From Raffaelea ambrosiae (taxonomy: Eukaryota; Ascomycota; Sordariomycetes; Ophiostomatales; Ophiostomataceae), in assembly GCA_002778195.1 (NCBI GenBank), contig PCDI01000005.1, forward strand, positions 3,297,102-3,361,101: DNA of 64,000 nucleotides. The letters run 5' to 3'. Position numbers and translations under genes: made by a program. Of this stretch, positions 40,851-53,528 are shown piece by piece (position 1 is the stretch's first letter; the number at the start of each line of letters is the position of its first letter). The notes under the pieces were generated by a model, which had not been told where the DNA came from, did not search any database, and saw nothing but the letters and a program-made list of their open reading frames with translations.

Positions 40851-43041
40851 GGTCGAGGAAGAAGGTGACGCAGCAAGAGGGTGAACAAGACTGCCCACAA
40901 CGAGAGAAATCAAGGGGAGGAAACACGTAAAGCAAAAAACGAGTAGTAAAATGAAAGGCTGACACCGGTGATCCTTTCGTCTGCCTCCTGTTTCGTGAAG
41001 CTTTTTCTGCTCTCTGGTGATGTGAAGCACTATCAGTGGGGTCAAGCGCCCGCGCGGGATCGGCGAATCAGGCGCCGAGCTCAGGTGCTCTCGCTTACTC
41101 AGGCAAAACTACTGGAAACAACATCGCACGAGCGAGGTACGATCTACCGACGGGACCTATTAAGTGGTGCCTGGCGTGATTGGTCAGAAGATCACTTCCC
41201 CCGCCCTCTAGCACCCCCCCAACGACTGCACGTCTCACCTATAGCGGGCTGCTGGATGGGCGTCAGGCGGATGGGGGGGGGGAGTGGGCTGAGGTGAGGG
41301 ACAGCGTGAACGAAGGGAGAGAAGGAGGACACGAGGATGCAGGGGATCGACATGGTAGTCTTGTTGTTTGGGCGGGAAGTTTGGTGTTAAGCGGGTTGTA
41401 GTTGGGGTGTTTAGCTCCTTGGGGTTTTAGCTACTTTTTTACATTTTGGACGTCTCACTGCTCGGTATGCATCGCACTTTCCTCTCTCGTCTTTTTGTAT
41501 TGGGTCGTGGCTACCCGTTGCGGCCGACAGTCTGGTGGTGGTCCCCCATTTGGCCTGCCGTTTTGGCCCTGTGATTCCAACCCCGCGCCGCCTGTCGTCA
41601 CAGCGTTTAGAGTCAATTGAGAGCAGCGCAAAACAGCCTAAGTCAGGTCGGAGACGCGGGACCCACTTTTCTTCTTTCTCCGATGGCTCCTTCCCAATTT
41701 TTTTTTTTGTTCTTTTGTTTTCCACGCGCATTGGGGGCGTATCTTACTGTGATTTTCCACCCTCTGGTTTTACCGGCCGGCCCCCGAATGGACAGACAGA
41801 CGATATCGCAAGCCTCTTTCCTCACTGCCCACTGGCGTTCCGCCTGACTCGCCATATCCGTCGGAGTCGCACCTACCCTCCCAGTGACTAGCGGGCACGG
41901 CCTGCAGCGACAACACCAGCAGCGGCAGGGGGGTCGCTCCTTCCTTGTCCCCATTTTCTGTTTGTATCCGCCCCGTGTATGTTTTCACTGTGTTCACGTC
42001 CCTCGTGCCCATTTTTATTTTTACTTTTATTTTGCTTATTATTTTCTGCGCTTTATTTTTCCTATTTTCTGGCGTATTTTTTTTTTCGTCGCTCACTAGT
42101 TATTTATTATATTTCCCTTTTTTATTTTTTATTTTTTATTTTTATTTATTTTTGTTCCCCCTTCTAACGCCCGCCTTAGTCCGTTTCTTGGCCGTGATTC
42201 CTTCTCCTTCTTTCGCGTGGGTCGTCCTTCGTTGTCGTGCCTTTCACCTGCTTGCCACCACACTGGCTTTCAGCACACCCTCGTCGTGACAGCACACTCG
42301 CCGCGTGCACCCGTCCGCAACTCGATCGTTCAGTCGCCTACCACGTCCAGCTCACAGCATTCGACGCACTCGAATCTGCAGACGCTCCATCGCCCGCCAG
42401 CGCCCCCATTTCCGTACGGGTCTCGCGCTGCTAGCGCTCTGCTGCATCGTCTGCCGTGTTCCGCTGAGGCCGAGAAGGGAATCGCTCCGATGCACGCATA
42501 GCCTGCGATCCTACCCGAAGACCGACTTTCGCTCGTCCTCCCTCAGGCTCAGAGGCCGGCACACCCTCAACTCTTCCCGAACCCACCACCAAGGAGACCC
42601 CGCGAGACCACGACAAGACACAGCGAGAGAGCGGGAGAGAGACGTCCTCGACCACCAACGCGCCTCTGGCATACCTCGATATGTCGTGGTCTGTCAATAA
42701 GTTCTAGCTCTGGCTTCCCGCCAGACCGGCCAGGACCCAATTCTCGACTGCCGATTCTGCCGCCCGCTGGCACGCAATACTGCGGCGTTCGTTCTCTGTG
42801 CCCCTTCCTGTCCGCCTCTCACGGCCCCGCTGGGCCACTCGACGGAACGGTCGTTCCACATCCGCGAGTCTGCCGATTTCCTCTTACCTCTCCATACCGG
42901 GACGTGCTCATTTCTCCGCCTATCCCGGCCAAACGCCACCGAGGCGTCCCACGAGGGCCTCGGGCCAGCTTTTCTCTTCCATAAGCCGAACTCTGATGCA
43001 AACGAACCAACGCTGTGGTTACCTGAGCCATAATAGCCATC
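40851..43041. other. Divergent intergenic region and RIM15 5' leader
   Basis: This is 2.2 kb between RPE1 (-) and the Rim15 gene (+). T-rich runs lie at about 42005-42160. The stretch 42180-42700 is C/T-rich and looks like a 5' leader. Several short open frames there may be upstream ORFs. No other gene is supported. Confidence 0.5.
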
Positions 43042-46000
43042 ATGGAACAGCAACAGCAGCCGCCAGAACAACAGCCGGGCCGGGAGACGCAGCCCGAGCT
43101 GCCACGACAACTGGAGCAACAGATAAAGCCAACGCTGCAACCCCTGCCACGGACGGAGCCGATGCAACAGCCCGAATCTGAGTTGCCAACAGAGCCAAAG
43201 CCAAAGTCCGAATCCGAGTCGCTACCACTTCCACGGGTCGTACGGCCGCAACAACAGGAGCCACAACAGGAGCAGCAGCAGGAGCAGGAGTCGGAGCAGA
43301 AACAGCAAGAACCGGCTATGCTTGCTCCGCCGGCCGTGGCTTCTCTGCGTGCTGTTGCTGCCGAGACCATGCAGCGGTCGCTCAGCGAAGACATACGCGA
43401 GGAGAGAGACGAGCTCCGCGAAGCTGCCGAACAGACGCTCAATGTGATCATAGATCTGAACCTAGACGGCACCATTCGTTGGGTCAGCCCGTCCTGGGTC
43501 GATATTCTCGGCACCCCAATAGACTCGGTCCAAGGAGCCGCCATAGCCGATCTCATTGTCAGCGACAGCAAGAGCCTCTTCGCTGACACTGTCGAGTCCA
43601 TGAAAAAAGACGACTCTCGCAGCCAGATCGTCCGGTTCGCCATGCAGCTGGGACCACTGTCGAAACTCCGTTCCCTCGAAGATGTCGAGGAACCTGATGT
43701 CGAGGCACCCCCCGAAGTCATTGATCTCGAGGCACAGGGTATTATGGTTTACGACACCGCTTCAGGCGGCGAGAGTCATGTGAGAAACCCCCTACATATA
43801 GCCCTATTGCTGCATCTTGTTCACCCGTACGTGAACGCAATAGCAACTGACTGACATTTTCCAATGGGCAGACTATGTGGATGATCCGCCCATGGATTGC
43901 ACCGCGAGAGATCAAAATCGATTTGCCCGGCATTATTGTCGACTCGCTCGGATCAGGTGCCGAGGTTTTGGCCAGCTATTTGACACAGCTTGCTGAGTCT
44001 GGCATCGAGGATCCGGGAAACCACCCCTCGCCCGTGCCCGTTCTGTGCCGCATCTGCGAACGCCAAATCCCTCCCTGGTGGTTTGAAAAGCACACCGACC
44101 TGTGCCTTCAGGAACATACGGCTGAGATGGACGTTCAGATGGCCCAAGAGAGCCTCACCGAGCACCGTCATGCTATTGTCAAGGTGCTTGATGCTCTCGA
44201 GGCGAGAAAAAGCCGGTCTCTAACCGGAGAGTCACCATCGTTACCACTGGCCGAGTACAAGGGTATGCCTATTGGGCCTCCCCCACCCTCGTCTAATTCA
44301 TCCTCGTCAAACGCCTCTTCCCCGTCACCCGCTACCGGTCGTTCACGAGAGCGATCGTCCGGCTTTGGCCACGTGCGGGGACGATCTTTCGCCATACGGA
44401 GACCGCAAGCAAGAATTGTCGAGCTATTGCTTGACCTGTGCGATACGGCCATTGAGATCAGCACGCCCGCGATCAAAGAGGCGTCCAGCCAGGCTCCTGG
44501 CGAGATCCGCACCCAATCACCACAATCCGAGTCCCGAATTTCCCAGGTTACACAGTGGCAGTCCCCGAGTACAAACACGCTTGAGCAAGAGCAAGGCCTC
44601 TCTCTACTCTGCGCAGACACGGAAAAGGTGGCAAAGGCCAAGGTGGAAGCGGTTATGCGCCATCGCCGGGTTATTGAGTATGCGGAACGCATCCGCATCG
44701 AATTTGCTGTCATCGTTCAAGACTGCATCGACGATGCCATCCACAAGGCCGCCAAGATAGCCTCTGGCCGCCTGACCGACTCCTCGGAAGATGATGAGAA
44801 CGATGGATATGGTGAGGATATTGGCGAGGAGGATATGGGAGAAGATGCTGCCAACCCTCCCCCTAGTCAGGAGGAAGCCTTTTTCTCGGGGTCTTTCGAA
44901 GCACCATCCTCGCTTGCCATGGCCCTCGAACGAGCCAAAATCAGCGACGACCCCGAGCAGCGCCGACTCTCGTCAGCTGGAGCGTCTCAGAAGTCTGGTA
45001 GCCCCAGGGAATGCCCTACTCCCAAGTCGAACCTCGGCGGCATCAGCATAGCTAGCGGCCGCCGTAATTCACGCCGGGAGTCCATGTTGTTTGAGAGCGA
45101 CGCAGGCGATAGCGATGGCAGCATACGGTCTTCATCTGTCGCTTCGAGACCACCGCCGCGTACAGAATCGCCCATCTCCGAGTTCGGTGACCTGAGACGC
45201 CAGGCTAGCTCGCGACAGCACCAGCGTAAGAGCCTGATTCTGTCGGGTGCTGTATCCCCTCATCGTCAGGAGTCCCCGTCACGCTCAAGCATCCAACCCT
45301 CCTCCCCGCTTCGGATCAGCAAGCCGCGCACCCTGCCTTTCCCGTCTATGGAAGGACTCGCATCTCCCGATGCGTCTCCCATGCTCACTGGTAGCGAGTT
45401 TGGCTCTCCCTACATGACAGGCCAGCACCAGCTTCAGCAGCCATACCACCATCATTTGCACCACCACCGCCGACAGTCGTCCATTTCTATGTCTGCCACT
45501 GGCGAAATATCCACTCGCCCACCACCATCTCCTCGGCTCAACGCCGTCGGTGCGCCGCCCATGGCGCGCGCTGTCCCACCCTCCATCAAGGACTTCGAAG
45601 TCATCAAGCCCATCAGCAAAGGCGCCTTTGGAAGCGTGTACCTGTCAAAGAAGAAATCCACAGGCGAGTACTTTGCTATCAAGGTCCTCAAAAAGGCGGA
45701 CATGGTTGCCAAGAATCAAGTCACAAACGTCAAGGCAGAGCGTGCCATCATGATGTGGCAAGGAGAAAGCGATTTTGTGGCGAAGCTCTACTGGACGTTT
45801 TCGAGCAAAGACTACCTGTACCTGGTAATGGAGTACCTCAATGGTGGCGATTGCGCTTCTCTCATCAAGGTTCTGGGCTGTCTGCCAGAGGACTGGGTCA
45901 AGAAGTACCTGGGTGAAGTGGTCTTGGGCGTTGAACATCTCCACAGCCGTGGCATCGTTCATCGAGACTTGAAACCCGACAATCTGCTGATCGACCAGAA

Positions 46001-49000
46001 GGGCCATCTCAAGCTCACCGACTTCGGCCTGTCTCGCATGGGTCTCGTCGGGCGACAGAAGCGAGCCCTCAACAGCGGAGCTACGGAGCCGGCCCCTGAC
46101 CTCCTGAAGCAGGGTCCGTTTGCGCGGTCAGCTTCTATCACGTCCTCGCGGTCCACGTCCTTGGATCTCCACGGGGCCAACAGCCACTCTCCCACCGGGA
46201 CTCCCCATATGACGCCCAGCGATACCGCATCTGCCGCCAGCTTCGGCCAGCCGTCGTACTTCAGTCTGACGAGTATGGGTCAAGAACCGCGGCGGGTGTC
46301 TGGCCAGCGGAGCGATAGTGGTGGCAGCGAGGCGCTGAGCCACATGATCAGCACCATGTCTCTTAATGACGTGCAACCCAACCCTCTTCCACCACCCATC
46401 AATTCTCCACCAGGTGATGGCAGCGAAGGCGATAGTTGTATGTCCCCGGAGATGCCGCCATTGCAACCAACCAGCACATTCACCGGCAACAGCAATCCCG
46501 ACCCGGGCAAGGGAACCCCGCCACAAACGAGCATGCCTCCGCCGAACTGGGCACTCTTTGATCCCGAGGACACAAACCGCCGGTTTGTTGGTACACCAGA
46601 TTACCTGGCTCCAGAGACTATTCGGGGCGAACCCCAGGACGAGACGAGCGATTGGTGGTCCGTCGGGTGCATCATGTTCGAGTTCCTCTATGGAATACCA
46701 CCATTCCATGCCAGTGAGGCTGAGCAGGTATTTGAAAACATTTTGGCGCGCAACATACACTGGCCAGACGAGATGGAAGACGAAATTTCTGCTGAAGCAA
46801 AGGACTTGATCAACAAGCTTCTCTGCATGGATCCCCACGATCGTCTTGGTGCAAACCGCGACGAGAAGTTTGCTTCGGGGGGCGAAGAGATTCGCAGCCA
46901 GCCGTGGTTCAAAGATGTCACTTGGGACACTCTTCTGCAGGACGATGCGCAGTTTGTCCCCCAGATTGAGAACATAGAAGACACCGAGTACTTCGACGCC
47001 AGAGGAGCTACTCTGCAATCGTTCACTGAGGAGCTAGAAGACCAGCCATCAATTCCGAGTGCGGTCAATTCGGAGTACACGGATCGTCCTCATGATGCTT
47101 TGTCGCGTGTGCGGACGCAAGCAAATTCAATGAAGCGCGGGTTGATGCCACTGCATATCCCACCCCATGTTCGCGACTCGAAGAGTCGTCGTCTAAGCGA
47201 GCCTGTTGCGACCGATGACTTTGGCAGCTTCACCTTCAAGAATTTGCCGGTGCTGGAGAAGGCAAACAAGGACGTGATCCAAAAGCTGCGTGCGGAAGCC
47301 CTGGCGGCACAGAATAAGCAGCAGCCCCTGGTGAGCCCCGGCACAACTAGCAACAGCATGACATCCCCGCTGCCGCTGCTCGAGGGCAGCCCCATGCTGC
47401 CGACACCACCTACAAATCAGCAAGTGCAGAGAACGTTGTCGAATGCAAAGGCAGCACAGCGCCCCCAATCACCATCTACCGCTAGCCAATCAAACTCGTC
47501 GCCCAGCCGGGTCTCGCAGCCGTCTTCCCCTTTATTGGTTTCGTTCCATGCTGGCCCAGAGGGACGCAGAAAGGCTTCAAGCAATGCGAGCAGTTCGCTG
47601 CAGCAGTCTAGCACAACGGGCTCGCTCCAAGCGGCCGCTGGCCTTGTTGAAGTACCACGCGTGCCTCCCAGCCTGCAAAAAGCTGCAACAACGATTTCCG
47701 TATCCTCTCCTGTCAAAGGACGGGGTGCACTGCCCCAATTGCCATTGTCGCCGCAAAAAATACTGTCGACCCCCCGTCAGCCTAGCAATCCTGCTGCACG
47801 GTCACGATCACTTACCGTTGGCTCGCAAGACGGTAGCCCGGTAGCACCCGATCTTTTGAGTCACCGAAACCGCCGTAGCCAGGTATTCGACATGTCGCCG
47901 TCGTCTTCGGATAACGAAGGCGAGAAGGCCAATGCTCTTCTTCTGCGTGTGCAGCGCCGGCGCCAAAGCTCGAGGCGCATGTCACAGATTGCCATTGACA
48001 GCGGTCCGGTATTCCGACCCCTGGATGTCCTCATCTGTGAGGACCACCCAGTGTCAAGGATGGTGATGGAGAAGCTACTGGAAAAGCTTCGCTGCCGCAC
48101 AATCTCGGCAACAAGCGGACCAGAGGCCGTGCGTTACGCTATGAGTGATATCAAATTTGATATCATTTTCATGGAGTACAAGCTTCCGCAGATCAACGGC
48201 GCAGATGTGGCCCGCATGATTCGAGATACGACCAACACAAATTCGCACACGCCGATTGTTGCTATCACTGCTTACCTGAAAGAGCTCCAGGCTAGGCAGC
48301 ATTTCGACTCGCTCATTGAGAAGCCCATCAGCTCCTCGAAGCTCACGGAGGTTATGAGCAATCTCTGCCATTGGAAGCCTGCCTCTCCCAACCAGAGCGC
48401 ATCTACCTCTTTGTCCTCGTCTCGTCCTGTCCCATCCAACCTGAGGCAGGAGAGTTTACGCTTTGAGGACAGCCCAACATCAGGTTCTTCCATTTTTGCA
48501 AACCGCCCCGGAAGCAGTTTCCGTGGCTCGAGCCGAGAGGATTCGATCAGCTCAAGTCTCTTTGGGGACTCCGAGTCGGTCAGCACCGACGACATCCCCG
48601 TTGTCATTAGCCGCAAAGCAACCGGTGATTGGGAAGAAGGCGGTCTGGGCATATCGCAACAAGAAGTCCTGCTGAGCTCGAGTGACCCAGGTAAGCGTCT
48701 GTCTTTGACACAGTCGCCCCCGGCTCCAGGAGCTGGCCTAGCACCATCTCCGATTGTGCCGCCTGCCCTTAGCTCTGGACCAGTGGAGCAGAAACAGGTC
48801 TCAGTGCCTGCATCGATGGCCATGCATGCACCGGTGCCCGTGCCCGTACCAGTACCCCAGCGGTCTCTGGAAAAGCTACGAGCGAAGCGAGAAGCAATCG
48901 AGAAGAGACGGCTCGATGGCAATGTCGACTCTGCAGACGACGAAGACGAAGAACTCGGCTCGGGAATGGGCACAGGTGCATTGAGCGGCAGTAGCGGAAG

Positions 49001-49535
49001 CTCTAACAGCGGCAATGGAGGCGGCAGCCTCAATCGTCCACCATCTGCTAGACAACACTACCGCAGCAAGTCGGTTCTGCCGTCGTCTAAGCTGGGCATT
49101 GAGATGATGCGAGCCAACAGTCATGATAGTGTCGTCATCCACAATGCCAGCTCTGAAAGTGCTAGCACGAGTACTGTTGAGCCTGGGACCCAGATCGCCA
49201 CTCCTGTAGACGAATCTGGTCGGGCAGCCACAGTTGACTCTGCAGCAACAGTTTTTGGCGCCTCAGAGGCGTTTGGCGCAGGCAACATAGATATCAAGGA
49301 GGATGAGGAAGAGTACGACGAGGCCGGGGATACGACTGTCATCCACACGCCGCCTGACCAAATCAACACGACAGAAGAGGGCCCAGTCGAGGGTGCTGTA
49401 GTTGACGAAACCCCCAAACTCTCTGTCGCGGCCCTCCCACCCATCAACGTGGATACACACGACGAAGACCCCACTCCTCGACCACCGACAAATATTACAT
49501 CAAACGAGGCAGACCACCTAGAAAATTTCATCTGA
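43042..49535 (+). CDS. RIM15: Rim15-type serine/threonine kinase with PAS and receiver domains
   Basis: Exons 43042-43779 and 43872-49535 give 2133 residues. A Gln/Pro/Glu-rich head is followed by a PAS-like domain (LDGTIRWVSPSWVDILG). Next is a C2HC-type zinc motif near 304-323 (CRICERQIPPWWFEKHTDLC). The AGC-type kinase domain starts near 820: GAFGSV, HRDLKPDN near 943, DFG near 963 and APE near 1160. The roughly 200-residue insert between DFG and APE is characteristic of Rim15/Cek1/Ppk18. The C-terminal part has a degenerate response-regulator receiver domain near 1631-1745, with Glu (1681) where the phosphorylated Asp would be. In yeast Rim15 integrates TOR, PKA and Pho85 signals and drives quiescence through Igo1/2. 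The 92-bp intron is in phase 0. Confidence 0.93.
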
Positions 49536-50493
49536 ATCGGTTGAATTCGTTTGAAATCACCCGAAAGATCAAAAAAAAAAAAAGAACCCGGACTATCGGC
49601 AAAAGCCGAAGATGTCCAAGTTGGTGGACGAACTTGAAGACTTCATTACCGACTGAAGGAGAGTTGTCTACATTCTGTGTCGTGGAAAATGGAGACGTTT
49701 GATTTCACAAAGCGTGGCGTTTCAGGGCGAGATCTGAAGACTGCATATGAAGTTTCTTGTTCTTGTTCTTTTTATTTCTCTTCTGTTTTACTATTGTTTG
49801 TTCACTTTTTTCCTCTGCTGTTGTTTTGCGGCATATTCATTATTTTCCTTCCGTATCATTTTCCTTGTCCATTTTCCTTGTCCCGTATAACTCTTTCCTT
49901 TGTCATTTGCCTTTCACAGTGTGCGGACGCCTTTTAGCAGTTCCGGTTACGGGTTATTGGCCAGAGACAGACTGGACTTCTGTCTCGCCTCTACCCAACA
50001 ACGCACTTGTTCTGACCCTCTCAAGGATGGTTGGCGGTGCTTCTTCGTGACAAGGAAGGGAGTCCTACCACCATACCTTACTCCTGGATGGCTAGATCGA
50101 TGATATGCATCTGCAGCCACTTACACTCCTTTCGGAATTTTCCTTTCTCAGCAACATTTCATATTTCCCAATCACGCACAATTGTTCTGGTTCTGTCAAA
50201 CATTCAATTTGTCAACGTCCTCTTCAACCTGAGTTACAAGCTTATTCTCTCGTTTCATTTGCTCAGCCCAAATAAATTTGCTCAACTAGCTTCGCATGTT
50301 TCCTTGTTCATGGATTGGGCACATAGCTGCAGGAAGCAGGAAAATAGAACAACAAAATAAGATTGACACAGCTTGATGGAGTCCATCTCTGACACTCGAA
50401 GGAATTAAAGCATGCTAGAGAACGGACCTAGCATACGTCCTGCTCCTATTTGGGACTGTAAGGCCGAACGCTGCAGTGTATCCATTGAATCCT
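49536..50493. other. Intergenic region, 960 bp
   Basis: This is the 3' flank of RIM15 and of the Nudix gene (convergent). It has A-runs at 49570-49582 and a T-rich, pyrimidine-rich stretch at 49755-49900. No gene is supported. Confidence 0.5.
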
Positions 50494-51551
50494 CTAGTCA
50501 AGCTGTGCTGGCGACACGGGGACGGGAAGATGCCTTCGCAGCCTCGTGGTAATGTCAATGTATGCAGGCACGTTCTCTTGCGTGAGAATGCCATGGCGCA
50601 CAAAAAAGTCAATCATGACGACGGCGCTGTTCGGCTTGAACTCGCGGCGGGTCATGGCGTCCAGGACCTCCTGGACGGTCCAGAGGGAAAAGTCTTCCAC
50701 CTCCTCGTCGTTGACCACAGGAGCCACGCCCTCGGGCAGTGCAATGTCGTACACATAGAGGACGGTAGGCACGATGTAGCCCTCTGCCGAGTGCCGGGAA
50801 ACATAGGACACGATGCCGGTGGCCGTGGCGTGCTCGCGCACAAAGCTTTCGGCCAAGGACGCCTCCTCGTGGGCTTCGGCCACGATGCAATCAAAGGGCG
50901 CATCGCCGGCCTTGACGCCGCCGGCCACCGTCGAGTCCAGCATGCCCGGGTAGGTGAAAAGCTTGCGGCTGCGCCGCGGCACCCAGATGCGCAGCGGCTG
51001 CGGTGGTTCGCCGGGCCGGGCGACGGGCCGCGCAAAGGCGGTCATGTGGGCGCCGCGCTGCGCGATGCCAAAGAGCGGCGCCGCGAAGCGCTCCAGCACG
51101 ACCGGCTGGTTGGCGCCGAGGATGGGGATCAGCTCGCTGTGCTCGCCGTGGATGATGGGAAAAGCATCAGTGGCAATGGCCTCGTCGATGGTCGTTTGGA
51201 AGGCCTCGTTGCAGGCCGGGCCCGTGGCCTGGCCGCCCGAGCTGCTGTCCGTGAGCTGGACGGTGCGTGCGGCCTGGTCGACGACGAATGCCCGGCTCCA
51301 CGCGAGCTTGTCGACCACAGAGGGAGCAACATAGCCGTGGGGCCTGTCGTCGTTTGGCAGCAGCAGCCGGAAGAGCTGGCCGAAGTCGTACCCAAGAGGG
51401 ACACTGCAAACAAGTCAGCGGTTGGATGCCAGAGCGTTCCCGTGGCAGCAGTCTGGCCGGGGGGTGGGGATGAGATTCGCTACTTGTCCACTTCATTGAT
51501 CAATGCGAGGAAAGGGTGTTTCGCTGCTTCTGCTGCGGTTATGGCCGCCAT
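50494..51551 (-). CDS. Nudix hydrolase with DUF4743 N-terminal domain
   Basis: Exons 51484-51551 and 50494-51403 give 325 residues. The first exon (MAAITAAEAAKHPFLALINEV) joins VPLGYDFGQLFRLLLP in frame through an 80-bp intron. The protein then carries the DUF4743 region and a Nudix fold. The Nudix motif is partly degenerate: GGVKAGDAPFDCIVAEAHEEASL keeps the EE pair but lacks the usual Arg and the Gly near its end. Members such as yeast YJR142W are linked to thiamine-diphosphate analogues (oxidised or toxic forms) by similarity to thiamine pyrophosphokinase. The substrate here is not proven. Cytosolic, as no signal is seen. Confidence 0.8.
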
Positions 51552-51833
51552 GGTTGCTGAGCAGAAGTGAGATACTTGTTTTGTGCGTGTGTCGAGTAAG
51601 ATGCAGTCAGTATGGAAGATTTACGGCCACTGTAGAAGTGGCATTCCAGCGCCCCGCCATTGGTTGATAGTTAATAGGCAGTTGCGCCAATCGAACAGGC
51701 CCTGTGGCTGGCAGGGCACCCTTCAGCGGGTACGCGCCGTGGTTTTAGGGGGGCTGCATGCTATTGTTTTCGGTGCTTTCTAAGGTGCCACATACACCAT
51801 TCACTAACGCTAATGCGAGCTACGAGCAACAGC

Positions 51834-53528
51834 TCACAGTCGAGCAGCACTGCTCTGTGTCCGCTGCTCCACCACCTTCAACAACTTCTCCAGAGCCTCT
51901 CCATCCTTCTCCTCGTCCGTGCATGCTGGATCGGGGCCTGTGGCGCCGGCCCTGCGACCTTCGTCCCGCTCCAGCCACGGGCTCGGCCCCACGTTGATGT
52001 TGAAATAGATGTACTGGCACTGAAAGCGCCTGCTGACACTGATGCCCTTCTCCTGCTTCATGGCATCGTCGTCGTCGTCCGAGACAAAGGACGGACAGTC
52101 ATACGACACGTGGATAGAGTCCCTGTCGTCCCAGCACCCGTGGCCGGTTCGAAAGACCTTGAGGCCGCCCATGAGGTCCGTCCAGCGGTCCAGGATGTGG
52201 CTCCAGCGGAGAGGAAACGCGACGTCCACTGTAGGATACCCATGTCTACGGAGCATGGTGGATCTCAGCGGGTACAAGTCGTTGGAGACGGCGACTGTCT
52301 CGGCCGTCAGGGCGTTGGTGATCTCGGCCGTGCCGGAGTCCAGCGGCCCCGGAGCCCTGGCCCCGTACAGAATCGGGCAGTCGTCCAGATAGAGCTCTTC
52401 CAGGCCGCCCTTTCCATTCTGCTTGCCGAGAGAGGCCATCCAGTCGGCCTGCCATTCGTGGCTGAAGACGTAGTTGCCGAGGGCAAGCACTCTGAGATGC
52501 GGAAACCCCGCGTCCGGCCCGGAGCCGGGGTTGATCCAGCGGAAGTCCATACGGGGAAGCCAGCCCCAGTACTCGCTCGAGTAGAGCGACAGGACCCGCA
52601 GATGGCGGGCCAGCGAGGGCATCAGCCAGGTCCGGGGCATCTTCTCGGCCAAGTCGTACTTGTCTGGGAAATGCACAGCGGCTTCCGGCGAGGCCTCGTC
52701 CTCCTGGTTGGCGAGGAGGAGCTTCAGCGCCGTGATCTGGGTGCCCAAGACCGAGCGAAACGTGTCCGAGCTGGTCAGCCGCGCGTCGTCGTAGTCTGCC
52801 AGGTTGCCGACGGTCAACGTCACCTGCGACAGCCGTGGGTGCGTCGGTGCGCTGCAGCCCCGGTAGCCATCGGCGTAGAATGCGCGTTTCTTTTCTCCTC
52901 CTCGATCTTTGTTCTCTTCCTCCTTTTCGTCTTTCTCGTCTTCGTCGTCATCGTCTTCATCGCTGTCGGTCTCGTCCTTGAGGTCCAGCTCCATGTCCAC
53001 GGCACTCTGCTGCTCGGCCGTCCAGGTGCCCTCGAGACAGCAGAAAATAGTATGCAGAATGCGAAACCGAATGTCTGGACTTTCAGCGACATCCACGGCC
53101 CATACGGCGTTTCCGCCTGTCGTCCCCGACTCGCAATACTGGTTGAATCTCAGATGCACAGCACGGAGGCTGCCAAAGTACCGCACAAACGGCAGCGCGG
53201 CATAGAACTGCCAAGGGAACGTGAAGCTGCTGCTATTGTAGAGGTCGTAGGCGTGGTAGTTGCCAACGTCGGTGTCACACGTCACCTCGCGAACATAGGG
53301 CCGCAGCCTATCCGAGCGCGCAATGTTGACGAACCCCTTTCCGTCCGTGGCGGCCGAGAGACGAACATGGCGGAATACCTCGCGGGTGGCCAGCGAGTTG
53401 AGAGCCTTGTTGACGAGGCGGAGAGTCTTGAGCGTCTCGAGCGGCAGTCCCGAAATCAGCGTGGCCAGAATGTCCCAACCCAGTCGTGGCAAAGACGACG
53501 GTTCCCTGGTTGGTTCTCGTTCGGCCAT
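51834..53528 (-). CDS. F-box protein
   Basis: This single-exon frame encodes 564 residues. The N-terminus (LPRLGWDILATLISGLPLETLKTLRLVNKALNSLATREVFRHVRL) is an F-box-like helix bundle, of the kind used to dock on Skp1. The rest is a leucine-rich, beta/alpha-like region with no recognisable known repeat, and an acidic/basic stretch of some 30 residues (DSDEDDDDEDEKDEKEEENKD). It is unrelated to the F-box gene at 14943-17912 beyond the domain. The partner and substrate are unknown. Confidence 0.7.
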   Translation of the reverse strand: MAEREPTREPSSLPRLGWDILATLISGLPLETLKTLRLVNKALNSLATREVFRHVRLSAATDGKGFVNIARSDRLRPYVREVTCDTDVGNYHAYDLYNSSSFTFPWQFYAALPFVRYFGSLRAVHLRFNQYCESGTTGGNAVWAVDVAESPDIRFRILHTIFCCLEGTWTAEQQSAVDMELDLKDETDSDEDDDDEDEKDEKEEENKDRGGEKKRAFYADGYRGCSAPTHPRLSQVTLTVGNLADYDDARLTSSDTFRSVLGTQITALKLLLANQEDEASPEAAVHFPDKYDLAEKMPRTWLMPSLARHLRVLSLYSSEYWGWLPRMDFRWINPGSGPDAGFPHLRVLALGNYVFSHEWQADWMASLGKQNGKGGLEELYLDDCPILYGARAPGPLDSGTAEITNALTAETVAVSNDLYPLRSTMLRRHGYPTVDVAFPLRWSHILDRWTDLMGGLKVFRTGHGCWDDRDSIHVSYDCPSFVSDDDDDAMKQEKGISVSRRFQCQYIYFNINVGPSPWLERDEGRRAGATGPDPACTDEEKDGEALEKLLKVVEQRTQSSAARL

